DNA of 13,316 nucleotides from Chitinophagaceae bacterium UBA2791 (GCA_002352105.1 DEHV01000008.1:34205-47520), one strand, 5' to 3'; numbered from the stretch's first letter, positions 6,850-13,316 are shown. Numbers and translations are program-made. Notes: generated by a model from the sequence alone, not told the origin.

Positions 6850-7941
6850 TTAAGCTACGCAAAACAACATATCGGCAATACAGATGATCTCGGGTTCGCC
6901 CAACAGGGTCAGTAGAGACATTCTTATCGAATTGGGCAAATACCCAAAATATTTTTTAAACGCCTGGGTAAAATGCGAGGCTCGCTTATACCCCATCATC
7001 TTGGCCACTTCGGCAATCTTTTTATCTCCGGTTACCAACAACTCCTTTGAACGCTCCATTCGTTCATGATGAAGATAGCCGTATACAGTATCGCCATATA
7101 CTTTCTTAAAATTTCTCTTTAAATAACACTCATTTGTGCCCACCTGCTGAGCAAGGTCAATAAGCGAACAGGGCTCGGCTATATTGGAAAGGATGATCTC
7201 TCTTGCGCGGTGCATTTTTTCCGTATTCTCCTGATCCAGCTCGTCGATGGCAGGCATGTTATAATCCTGCTCATACTGTTCCAACTGTAACATCAGCAAC
7301 TCTATGACCTTCGACTTCACAAACATCTTCCGGTAATATCCCGTCCGTTCGCAATGCGCAATGGAATAAAGCAGGGAAGACATCCGGGGCGTTAGAGGAA
7401 GACTGCGCGTACCTATGCAGCTGGCTTCGTTCTGTCCCAGGCATTCTTCCAGCCGGTGAAAAAGAGGATGGCCCTCGGCGTAAAAACGGTTAAAATATTC
7501 AAGGGTCAGATTGATGACCACCAACTCGGCGCCAGGCTCGCCAACAGATCTCATATGGACATGACCCGGCGGGATGAACAGCAGATTGTGCTGATTATGC
7601 CCTATTTCCCCAAACAGGTTCAACTGGCTATCCGAATAGCATATATTGTTGTTCTTTATGGAAAACACCATGCTGATATAAGGGTGGGCGTTCCCTACCC
7701 TGATTTCCCTTGCTTGCGAGGTCGTGCAGGTATAATGCGCAAAATGAATGCTCTCAAATAAAGGCCTTTTTTGAAACCCGGCAATCTCTTCTTTTACGCC
7801 AGCGATCCTACTGCCATCGATCAACCATCCTTCCTTTCCAAAGAAAGAACCGGCATGCCCATCCTCGCTGGGGAAATCACTAAAGCTGTTCCCGCGCGTC
7901 CTTTCTTCATAAACAACTGATGCGTATACTGTTTCCTTCAT
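6850..7941 (-). CDS. AraC-family transcriptional regulator, PchR-like
   Basis: At 363 residues this has a full-length AraC-type layout. The N-terminal part (about 60-220) looks like a sensor domain, with ISMVFSIKNNN and the cupin-like LLFIPPGHVHMRS. The C-terminal double helix-turn-helix spans about 244-340: the first HTH around SLIDLAQQVGTNECYLKRNFK, split at LIDLAQQVGTNECYLK, and the second around KIAEVAKMMGYKRASHFTQ followed by FKKYFGYLPNSIR. The ECYLKRNFKKVYGDTVYGYL pattern resembles PchR-type regulators of siderophore uptake. A C-terminal tail of about 23 residues after the usual end is unusual. The gene is divergent from the ankyrin/DUF2271/PepSY/ApbE cluster across a 597-base region containing helically phased repeats, which makes it the natural candidate regulator of that cluster and perhaps of itself. 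The ligand is unknown; an iron-siderophore signal is only an inference from the family. Confidence 0.93.
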   Translation of the reverse strand: MKETVYASVVYEERTRGNSFSDFPSEDGHAGSFFGKEGWLIDGSRIAGVKEEIAGFQKRPLFESIHFAHYTCTTSQAREIRVGNAHPYISMVFSIKNNNICYSDSQLNLFGEIGHNQHNLLFIPPGHVHMRSVGEPGAELVVINLTLEYFNRFYAEGHPLFHRLEECLGQNEASCIGTRSLPLTPRMSSLLYSIAHCERTGYYRKMFVKSKVIELLMLQLEQYEQDYNMPAIDELDQENTEKMHRAREIILSNIAEPCSLIDLAQQVGTNECYLKRNFKKVYGDTVYGYLHHERMERSKELLVTGDKKIAEVAKMMGYKRASHFTQAFKKYFGYLPNSIRMSLLTLLGEPEIICIADMLFCVA

Positions 7942-7996
7942 GGTCTAGCGAACAATTCAATGGAAAACCGGATAATGGCCGCCTATTTCTTAGCGG

Positions 7997-8004
7997 CAAT
8001 TATA
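7997..8004 (-). promoter_or_regulatory. Candidate -7 element for the AraC-type regulator
   Basis: On the minus strand this reads TATAATTG, seven of eight positions of TAnnTTTG, 55 bases before the start at 7941. A TTTTG lies upstream at 8023-8019 with 14 bases between, shorter than usual. The same TATAATTGC string occurs on the plus strand at 8501-8509, 30 bases before the ankyrin gene, where no -33 TTG is visible. Confidence 0.3.
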
Positions 8005-8023
8005 CATCTATTTAAAGGCAAAA

Positions 8024-8050
8024 CTGTCACAAATCTGTCAAACACTGTTA
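8024..8050. repeat. Three helically phased CTGTYA direct repeats, candidate regulator site
   Basis: CTGTCA at 8024-8029, CTGTCA at 8035-8040 and CTGTTA at 8045-8050 are spaced 11 and 10 bases start to start, placing them on one face of the helix. They lie just upstream of the AraC gene's -7 candidate and between the divergent genes. AraC-family proteins typically bind direct repeats on one DNA face, so this is a plausible operator for the neighbouring regulator. No binding data can be inferred from sequence. Confidence 0.45.
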
Positions 8051-8064
8051 TGAAGTTGATAACA
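8046..8064. promoter_or_regulatory. 19-base dyad TGTTAT-N7-ATAACA
   Basis: TGTTAT at 8046-8051 and ATAACA at 8059-8064 are exact reverse complements separated by seven bases. The left arm overlaps the third CTGTYA repeat. The 19-base length and A+T character are compatible with a dimeric repressor site such as a Fur-like box, but it is not a clear match to a known consensus. Confidence 0.35.
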
Positions 8065-8419
8065 TGTTCATTAATAGATAATTGCAAAAAGATAAATTCT
8101 CCCTTTAAAGGCATCATTTTTCCGTTTTCAGACATCGCGCCTGGCGAATTTTGCATCTTGAAAAAACTGGCGCTGGCAGCCCCTGAAAAGCATATATATT
8201 AAAAAAATGCTTTATCAATTGCTGGTTGCGCCGCTGGATCGACGATGCCAACCGCAAACCATAGCGGATGATCTAAAGCGCCGGCGACTACCGGCAAGAA
8301 ATCCCTCAACCAAAAACCAATATTACAAAATACGGAAAAGCCTTATGGATATGTTAAGCTACGCCCCAAATACAACAATGAAATATGCTAAGCAGAATGA
8401 TATTAAATAGTAACATAAA

Positions 8420-8461
8420 AAAACCGGTATCAATTGGGTTAATAGTTGATCGTTCGGTTTT
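8420..8461. terminator. Bidirectional terminator-like hairpin before the ankyrin gene
   Basis: AAAACCG at 8420-8426 pairs with CGGTTTT at 8455-8461, and inside it ATCAA at 8429-8433 pairs with TTGAT at 8446-8450, with a small asymmetric internal loop and a 12-base apical loop. A run of seven A at 8417-8423 makes the minus-strand version end in seven T. The plus-strand version ends in four T. It lies about 80 bases before the ankyrin start, so it is either a terminator for upstream transcription or part of the operon leader. Confidence 0.45.
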
Positions 8462-8538
8462 ATGGGTATCAGAAAAACCAATATCTTTCACCGTCTAACG
8501 TATAATTGCTATCGCCTAAATATTAAAAAATAGTGAAA

Positions 8539-10050
8539 ATGAAACATACATTAATTGCCTTTTTGACCCTTGTATGCCTTAACGCCACAGCGCAACAACA
8601 ATTGAATAGCAATACGTTGATGAGCGCTGATTTCTGGAAAACCAAACCAACCATAGAACAGGTAAAAGCAGAAATTGCCAAAGGCAACAGCCCTTCACAA
8701 GCCGATGCGGCTTCCTGGGATCCTACGGCAAGGGCCATTTTGAATGACGCTCCTTTTGAAACCATCAAATTCATGGTGGAGCAGGAAGGCAACGGCGTTA
8801 CCAAAAAAACGCATCATAGCGCATCCTATTTGCACTGGGCGGCAGGAAGAGGAAATATACAACTGGTAACTTATTTAATCGAAAAGGGCTCGGACCCAAA
8901 CCTGTCCGACAGTCACGGGTATACGGTAGCGGCCAATGCCGCCATGAACGGAAATAAAAATACCGCTATCTACGACGCCCTATTGAAGGCCGGCGTAGAC
9001 CTCAAACAAAAGAATGAGGACGGCGCTACCCTGTTAATGCTGGCAATACCGAGAGACAATGACCTAACGATAGCAGACTATTTTGTATCCAAAGGTTTAT
9101 CGTATAATGATAAAGACGATTATGGAAGTACGGTTGTTGACTATGCGGCGAAGCTGGGCAACAAGGAATTAATTGAAAAATTAATGGCCAAAGGGCTAAA
9201 ACCAACCAATAACGCGCTATTCTTTGCAACCCAGGGTTCCAGGATGTCTCAAAATGGCATTGAAACCTACAAGTATTTAGTTGAGACTCTTAAATTAAAT
9301 CCTAAAGCCATTTATACTAAAAACGGCTCGACTATCCTGCACCCGTTGGTACTCCGTCCTAATATGGAAGTTATCAACTATTTCCTCTCAAAAGGGGTAG
9401 ACCTCAACAAAAAAGATAACGAAGGCAATACGGTATTAATGAATGCCGCCGGAGGAAGGGATGCTTCTTTAATTGCTACTTTGATTGCCAAAACCGCTAA
9501 TATTAATGCGGTGAACGACAAAGGAGAATCTGCCCTGACCAAGGCTGTGGCCGGCGGTTCAGCTGAAGTAGTCGCTTTATTATTAAAAAACGGCGCGGAT
9601 ATTAATGTGGTAGACAACGACAAACGCAACCTGGCCTATCACTGGTTCAATTCATTCAGGGAAGGCCGGCCGGCCGGCCCCCAGGGCGCTGTTCCATCAG
9701 GAGATGATTTTGCGAAAAAACTCGCTATTCTAAAAGGAAATGGTCTTGATGTAACCGCCCCGCAAGGAGACGGCAGTTCCCTGTTCCATTTAGCTGTAGC
9801 CAAAGAAAGTACGGCATTACTAAAAAAAGCGGCTGAATTGGGCGCAAATATAAACGCACAGGACAAAGAAGGCGCAACCGCTTTGCACAAGGCGGCATTG
9901 ATTGCCAAAGACGAGAAAATGTTAAAAACCCTAATTGAATTAGGCGCAAAAAAAGAATTAAAAACAGAATTTGATGAAACGGCTTATGATCTGGCAAGCG
10001 AAAACGGATTCCTGAAAAGCAATAATATCTCCATCAGTTTCTTAAAGTAA
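8539..10050 (+). CDS. Secreted ankyrin-repeat protein
   Basis: I start the protein at the ATG at 8539 (503 residues). An in-frame GTG two codons upstream is a less likely start. The N-terminus MKHTLIAFLTLVCLNATAQ is a Sec signal peptide, so the protein should be periplasmic or surface-exposed. After a short lead (about 25-90), the rest is a stack of roughly ten ankyrin repeats ending near residue 495. Typical units are ASYLHWAAGRGNIQLVTYL, GATLLMLAIP, GNTVLMNAAGGRDASLI, GESALTKAVAGGSAEVV and GATALHKAALIAKDEKML, with the usual KGADIN-like turns. Ankyrin stacks bind partner proteins. The stop is four bases before the DUF2271 start, implying translational linkage, and it heads the flavin cluster. 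Periplasmic ankyrin proteins are known next to redox enzymes elsewhere (for example with catalase in Pseudomonas). A chaperone or scaffold role here is inference. Confidence 0.93.
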   Translation: MKHTLIAFLTLVCLNATAQQQLNSNTLMSADFWKTKPTIEQVKAEIAKGNSPSQADAASWDPTARAILNDAPFETIKFMVEQEGNGVTKKTHHSASYLHWAAGRGNIQLVTYLIEKGSDPNLSDSHGYTVAANAAMNGNKNTAIYDALLKAGVDLKQKNEDGATLLMLAIPRDNDLTIADYFVSKGLSYNDKDDYGSTVVDYAAKLGNKELIEKLMAKGLKPTNNALFFATQGSRMSQNGIETYKYLVETLKLNPKAIYTKNGSTILHPLVLRPNMEVINYFLSKGVDLNKKDNEGNTVLMNAAGGRDASLIATLIAKTANINAVNDKGESALTKAVAGGSAEVVALLLKNGADINVVDNDKRNLAYHWFNSFREGRPAGPQGAVPSGDDFAKKLAILKGNGLDVTAPQGDGSSLFHLAVAKESTALLKKAAELGANINAQDKEGATALHKAALIAKDEKMLKTLIELGAKKELKTEFDETAYDLASENGFLKSNNISISFLK

Positions 10051-10054
10051 AATT

Positions 10055-10534
10055 ATGACGATACAGGTAAGGTTTATATTGGCAGTCTGCTTATTCCTGC
10101 TGGGTCGACCGGTATTTGCGCAAACCGCCAATTACAAATGCATGATTCAGATGATCAGTTATCAGGGCGAAAAAGCCTATGTAGCTATTTCACTCATCAA
10201 TCCCAAAGGCGAATACGAAAAAACCCTTTCTATGCGGGGCCCCGACAAACAATGGTACAACACCTTAAAAGACTGGCATAAATTTCAGACCGAAACCAAA
10301 GCAAAAATAAGCGCTATAACCGGCGCCTCCGTAGGCGGAGGCGACCGGGCTGTTGTTACGCTTGAAATAGATAAAGCAAAAATCAATGCCGGGTATACCC
10401 TGCGTTTTGAAAGCGCGGTAGAGGAGCAAAACTATCACGTAAAAGACGTGGAAGTTCCGCTCAGCGCTGCCGGCCTTGCCGCTAAAACAGACGGCAAAGG
10501 ATATATAAAATACGTGCGTTTCAGCTCGAATTAG
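10055..10534 (+). CDS. Secreted DUF2271 family protein, possible flavin carrier
   Basis: This 159-residue protein has a Sec signal peptide (MTIQVRFILAVCLFLLGRPVFAQ, split as VRFILAVCLFLL then VFAQ), giving a mature periplasmic domain of about 136 residues. The pattern is that of DUF2271: a beta-rich start (YVAISLINPKGEY), a W-containing centre (QWYNTLKDWHKF), AITGASVGGGDR at 87-98, and a late YTLRFESAVEEQNYHVKD. The TGAS at 89-92 resembles the Dxx(S/T)GA(T/S) motif that ApbE enzymes flavinylate, except that Ser86 stands where Asp is usual. With ApbE encoded two genes downstream, the protein may carry covalent FMN at Ser92 and accept electrons from the PepSY flavoreductase. The family assignment is good. 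Flavinylation is a hypothesis. Confidence 0.88.
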   Translation: MTIQVRFILAVCLFLLGRPVFAQTANYKCMIQMISYQGEKAYVAISLINPKGEYEKTLSMRGPDKQWYNTLKDWHKFQTETKAKISAITGASVGGGDRAVVTLEIDKAKINAGYTLRFESAVEEQNYHVKDVEVPLSAAGLAAKTDGKGYIKYVRFSSN

Positions 10535-10552
10535 TTATTGTCGCGAACAGAT

Positions 10553-10582
10553 TGTCCCGCCGACAGCCGGACAGATTTTTTT
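10553..10582 (+). terminator. Terminator-like hairpin inside the operon, after the DUF2271 gene
   Basis: TGTCC at 10553-10557 pairs with GGACA at 10569-10573, extendable by one G-U pair, with an 11-base loop. Two bases later come seven T at 10576-10582. It starts 19 bases after the DUF2271 stop, within the 140-base gap before the PepSY gene. The form is that of an intrinsic terminator, probably partial, since the cluster continues on the same strand. Confidence 0.5.
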
Positions 10583-10674
10583 ATTAAATTGGAGAAATCT
10601 TTTGAAGAAAGAATGTATTTCCCCTATGAAAGCGCCAATGACAGCAAGAGCTTATCCATCATTTAAAACCAATA

Positions 10675-12864
10675 ATGATTATTTCAATATGGAGATATAG
10701 CCACCTAGCCCTGGCTATATCTTCTTTTTTATTACTTATTGCAGCATCGGTTACCGGTATCTTTCTTGCGTTTGAGCCGGTTATCGAAAAAGCGAATAAC
10801 TACAAATCCGAAAGTTTCGATACGCTGACGCTTGCCCAAACTGTGCCGTTACTAAAAGAAAAATTCAGCGGCATACAGGAAATCATTGTTGATGATAATG
10901 ATTTTGTGATTATTCAATATGCCGAAGAAGAGGGCGGCGATAAGCAAGCTTATGTAAACCCCGCAAACGGCGAAATAGTAGGGCTTCCAAAAGAGCAAAC
11001 GCCATTTTTTCAATGGATGACGGCCATGCACCGGTCGCTGTTTTTGAAAGAAACCGGGAGGATATTGGTGGGCATCTCAGCGTTTTTGCTCACGCTTATA
11101 GCGGTCTCAGGCATACTGTTGGTGGTACAACGGCAGAACGGCTGGAAAAACTTCTTCTCCCATGTAGAGAAAACCGGCTGGGCGCAATACTATCACGTGA
11201 TATTCGGCCGCATTTCGCTTTTCTTTATTTTAGCGGTAGCCCTTACCGGCGCTTACCTGGCAGCGTACCGCTTTATTCCGCCGCCCATAAAAGCGTCTGA
11301 AAAAATTAACGAGGAAACCATTAAAGAAGAGCCTGAAACAGACGTTGTGCAGTTTATCGTATTTAAAGAAACGCCGCTTTCACAACTGCAGCAGTTACAA
11401 TATCCTTTTTCAGATTTTCCGGAAGACTTTTATAATGTAAAGTTGAAGGACAAGGAAATCTGCGTTAACCAATTTACCGGCGATATACTGGCGGAAGTAC
11501 AATATACCAAAACCTACCAGTTGGCCAACTTCAGCCTACGCTGGCATACGGGCAGGTCGGGTAGCATATGGGCGGTCATCATGGCGGTAACATCGGGCTA
11601 TATTCTATTCTTTATTTATTCAGGATTCGCTATTACGTTAAAACGCCGGCGCGGCAAGTCTAAAAATAAATTCAAAGCGAGCGATGCGCATATTGTTATA
11701 TTGGTAGGGTCGGAAAATGGCAGTACTTTTAAATTTGGCGACGCCGTGTATAGACAACTTATTAAACATGGCGAAAAAGCTTTTATCACCGATCTAAGCG
11801 CCTATGCAACTTATCCCGCGGCAAAACATTTTTTAATAATGACCTGTACTTATGGTCAGGGAGAACCGCCCTCAAACGCTAAAAAATTTATTGCACGATT
11901 GGCTCAATATCCGCAACAGCAAAACATACAGTTTTCAGTTGTTGGCTTCGGCTCCAGAAGCTATACGCATTTTTGCCAGTTTGCTTACGACGTTGAAGCC
12001 GCATTATCGGCAACCGCATGGGCTAAAAAACTTCTGGACGTATATACGGTCAATGAGAAATCGCCGCAAGACTTTAGCGCCTGGTTAACAAAATGGACAA
12101 AGCAAACGGGTTTTACGGTAGTAATGCCTAGAGAACTATTAAGCGCCAATAATAGCGGCCTTAAAAAACTTTTGGTAACGGATAAAACCGCGGTCGATGC
12201 AGACAATACTTTTCTCATTCGTTTACAATCCCGCCAATTCAAAAAGGCCGCCTCCGGAGACCTGTTGGCCATTTATCCAAAAAACGACCATAGGGAAAGA
12301 CTGTATTCTATCGGAAAGATCAATAACGAGATACAACTGAGCGTAAAGCTGCATGAACACGGTTTAGGTTCTGCCTTTTTAAATAGTTTGAACAATGGCG
12401 ATAGTATAAAAACCAGGGTGATAAAAAACCAGCATTTCCGTTTCCCCAAAAATGTACCGCGCGTCGTTATGATATGCAATGGAACCGGCATTGCTCCTTT
12501 CTTAGGAATGATCAACGAAAACAGAAGCAAAACAGCCATCGATCTGTATTGCGGTTTTAGAACAAATGCCTCCTTTGCATTATATGAAGGCTTCTTAAAA
12601 CAACAACTGGTCAATAAAAAATTGAATGCCTATAAAGTATGTTTATCAAGAGAAGCTCAAAAAGAATACGTTAGCCATAGGATTTTAAAGGACAAGGAAT
12701 ATGTTTGGAATATATTGCGCGCGGGCGGCGTAATCATGATTTGCGGTTCGCTAACCATGCAAAACGACGTATTAAAAGCATTAGAAATAATCTGTCAGGA
12801 CAATGGCAATGCTTCATTAGAAACATTTATTGCGTCTCAAAAGATCCTTACAGATTGTTACTGA
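10675..12864 (+). CDS. PepSY-type membrane flavoreductase (PepSY-TM + flavodoxin + FNR-like domains)
   Basis: This is a 729-residue three-part fusion. Residues 1-325 form a PepSY-associated membrane module with helices near 11-33, 130-151, 178-199 and 296-320, and a periplasmic PepSY-like loop after the first and third helices. Histidines at helix boundaries (His10, His119 in AMHRSLFL, His174, His291 in RWHTGRSG) are typical of the family and could bind haem. Residues 338-472 form a flavodoxin-like FMN domain with SENGST at 346-351, TCTYGQGEPPSNA and GFGSRSYTHF. Residues 495-729 form a reductase domain with RLYS at 542-545 (FAD), CNGTGIAPF at 601-609 and ICGSLTMQNDV (NAD(P)H), ending in Tyr729 as sulfite-reductase flavoproteins do. 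The cytosolic half should pass NAD(P)H electrons via FAD and FMN to the membrane part. The connecting domain of cytochrome P450 reductase appears absent. The gene sits between DUF2271 and apbE. Confidence 0.93.
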   Translation: MIISIWRYSHLALAISSFLLLIAASVTGIFLAFEPVIEKANNYKSESFDTLTLAQTVPLLKEKFSGIQEIIVDDNDFVIIQYAEEEGGDKQAYVNPANGEIVGLPKEQTPFFQWMTAMHRSLFLKETGRILVGISAFLLTLIAVSGILLVVQRQNGWKNFFSHVEKTGWAQYYHVIFGRISLFFILAVALTGAYLAAYRFIPPPIKASEKINEETIKEEPETDVVQFIVFKETPLSQLQQLQYPFSDFPEDFYNVKLKDKEICVNQFTGDILAEVQYTKTYQLANFSLRWHTGRSGSIWAVIMAVTSGYILFFIYSGFAITLKRRRGKSKNKFKASDAHIVILVGSENGSTFKFGDAVYRQLIKHGEKAFITDLSAYATYPAAKHFLIMTCTYGQGEPPSNAKKFIARLAQYPQQQNIQFSVVGFGSRSYTHFCQFAYDVEAALSATAWAKKLLDVYTVNEKSPQDFSAWLTKWTKQTGFTVVMPRELLSANNSGLKKLLVTDKTAVDADNTFLIRLQSRQFKKAASGDLLAIYPKNDHRERLYSIGKINNEIQLSVKLHEHGLGSAFLNSLNNGDSIKTRVIKNQHFRFPKNVPRVVMICNGTGIAPFLGMINENRSKTAIDLYCGFRTNASFALYEGFLKQQLVNKKLNAYKVCLSREAQKEYVSHRILKDKEYVWNILRAGGVIMICGSLTMQNDVLKALEIICQDNGNASLETFIASQKILTDCY

Positions 12865-12879
12865 TAAAATTTCATTTTA

Positions 12880-13316
12880 ATGCGCTTATTAATATTCATT
12901 CTTCCCTTTCTTATTTGCATAAACGTTACGGCGCAGGTAAAACGCACGCGCGACGCTTTTTTGATGGGCGGTCGTTTTGAAATAATATTGATCGCTGAAG
13001 ATTCTTTAACAGCTGAAAAACATATCGACTTTGTTATTGCAGAGATAACAAGAATAGAATATTTAATTTCGGACTGGATACCTGCAACGCAGGTCTCTTT
13101 AATAAATGCCAATGCCGGCATACAACCTGTAAAGGTTGATAAAGAATTAATAGACCTTACGGAACGCGCTATTCAAATAGCCGAATTAACCAATGGCGCT
13201 TTTGATATCAGCTTTGCCGCTATGGAAAAGACCTGGAAATTCAACGGCGATACCATGCAAATGCCCGCGCGCAAAGCAGTAAAAAAAGCAAGAGAAAAAG
13301 TAGGATATAAAAACAT
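12880..13316 (+). CDS. apbE: FAD:protein FMN transferase (ApbE), C-terminus cut by the window edge
   Basis: Translation from the ATG at 12880 gives 145 codons open to the window end. It begins with a signal peptide (MRLLIFILPFLICINVTAQ), then RTRDAFLMGGRFEIIL at 22-37, the equivalent of the family's MGT-F-I strand. Next come IARIEYLISDW-like spacing (EITRIEYLISDW, 55-66), SLINANAG at 73-80 and the hallmark TNGAFDISF at 104-112. ApbE moves FMN from FAD onto Ser or Thr of extracytoplasmic target proteins using Mg2+. About 180-200 further residues, including the metal-binding C-terminal part, would lie beyond the window. No lipobox cysteine follows the signal, so it looks soluble in the periplasm. 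It starts 15 bases after the PepSY gene and is surely in the same operon. The most obvious nearby target is the DUF2271 protein. Confidence 0.92.
   Translation, partial: MRLLIFILPFLICINVTAQVKRTRDAFLMGGRFEIILIAEDSLTAEKHIDFVIAEITRIEYLISDWIPATQVSLINANAGIQPVKVDKELIDLTERAIQIAELTNGAFDISFAAMEKTWKFNGDTMQMPARKAVKKAREKVGYKN

Larger units (their letters stand above)
7942..8532. other. Long divergent regulatory region between the AraC gene and the flavin/ankyrin cluster
   Basis: These 591 bases are clearly richer in A+T than the DNA to the left. Two short plus-strand frames exist, at 7960-8202 (80 codons) and 8207-8410 (67 codons). Neither resembles a protein I know. The second ends ten bases before a terminator-like hairpin, so a small gene there cannot be excluded. 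The recognisable contents are a near-consensus -7 element for the AraC gene, three CTGTYA repeats, a 19-base dyad and the hairpin at 8420-8461. Confidence 0.55.

Noticed and set aside
6849..6860. 12-base string GTTAAGCTACGC repeated at 8353-8364
   Set aside because: A 12-base match on either strand is expected by chance a few times in a window this size. No flanking duplication or element borders it.
7801..7832. Resemblance of this AraC coding stretch to the 5652-5678 repeat (AGCGATCC, ATCAACCAT)
   Set aside because: It is only short shared strings within a constrained coding frame, with different spacing.
7960..8202. 80-codon plus-strand frame just after the AraC start
   Set aside because: It overlaps the promoter zone and the phased repeats, and has no recognisable family.
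8533..8538. GTG as an alternative start of the ankyrin gene
   Set aside because: It adds only two residues before an ATG that begins a cleaner signal peptide.
9664..9679. 16-base palindromic GGCC repeat in the ankyrin gene
   Set aside because: It lies inside the coding frame (GRPAGP linker between repeats). Low-complexity coding sequence is the simpler explanation.

Overview
The window looks like chromosomal DNA of a Bacteroidota bacterium, probably near the Chitinophagales. This rests on protein style (a DoxX/CinA/2-oxo-acid-dehydrogenase E2 neighbourhood, a PchR-like AraC regulator, a DUF2271/PepSY/ApbE cluster), on the near absence of Shine-Dalgarno sequences, and on several matches to the Bacteroidota sigma factor -7 element TAnnTTTG. 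The genus assignment is an inference. I see no rRNA, tRNA, CRISPR array, insertion sequence, integrase or phage gene.

Left part (1-5526): a large exported tetratricopeptide-repeat protein runs leftward off the window edge (1-2018, minus). A 270-base divergent region with two oppositely oriented TACGTTTG elements and a 12+12 base perfect dyad separates it from a rightward pair, a DoxX-family membrane protein and CinA. Then comes a separately promoted dihydrolipoamide acyltransferase (E2). These look like housekeeping genes with moderately high G+C.

Middle (5527-8532): a 559-base gene-free stretch holds a likely terminator, a cluster of GCGATCC repeats and a strong hairpin. It is followed by a conserved but uncharacterised Bacteroidota protein (6086-6802), which converges with an AraC-family regulator (6850-7941, minus). 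A second gene-free stretch (7942-8532) lies between this regulator and the next operon. It contains three CTGTYA direct repeats spaced 11 and 10 bases, an overlapping 19-base dyad, and a hairpin flanked by A and T runs.

Right part (8539-13316): a more A+T-rich, same-strand cluster encodes a secreted ankyrin-repeat protein, a secreted DUF2271 protein, a membrane flavoreductase (PepSY-type membrane part fused to flavodoxin and ferredoxin-NADP-reductase-like domains) and an ApbE-type FAD:protein FMN transferase that runs off the right edge. The simplest reading is a module that moves electrons from cytosolic NAD(P)H across the inner membrane to a periplasmic, covalently flavinylated acceptor. 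The DUF2271 protein, which carries a TGAS motif resembling the ApbE attachment site, is the best candidate acceptor. The divergent PchR-like regulator suggests a link to iron or siderophore use. The electron route, the acceptor and the iron link are inferences. A terminator-like hairpin between the DUF2271 and PepSY genes suggests the operon may be internally attenuated.
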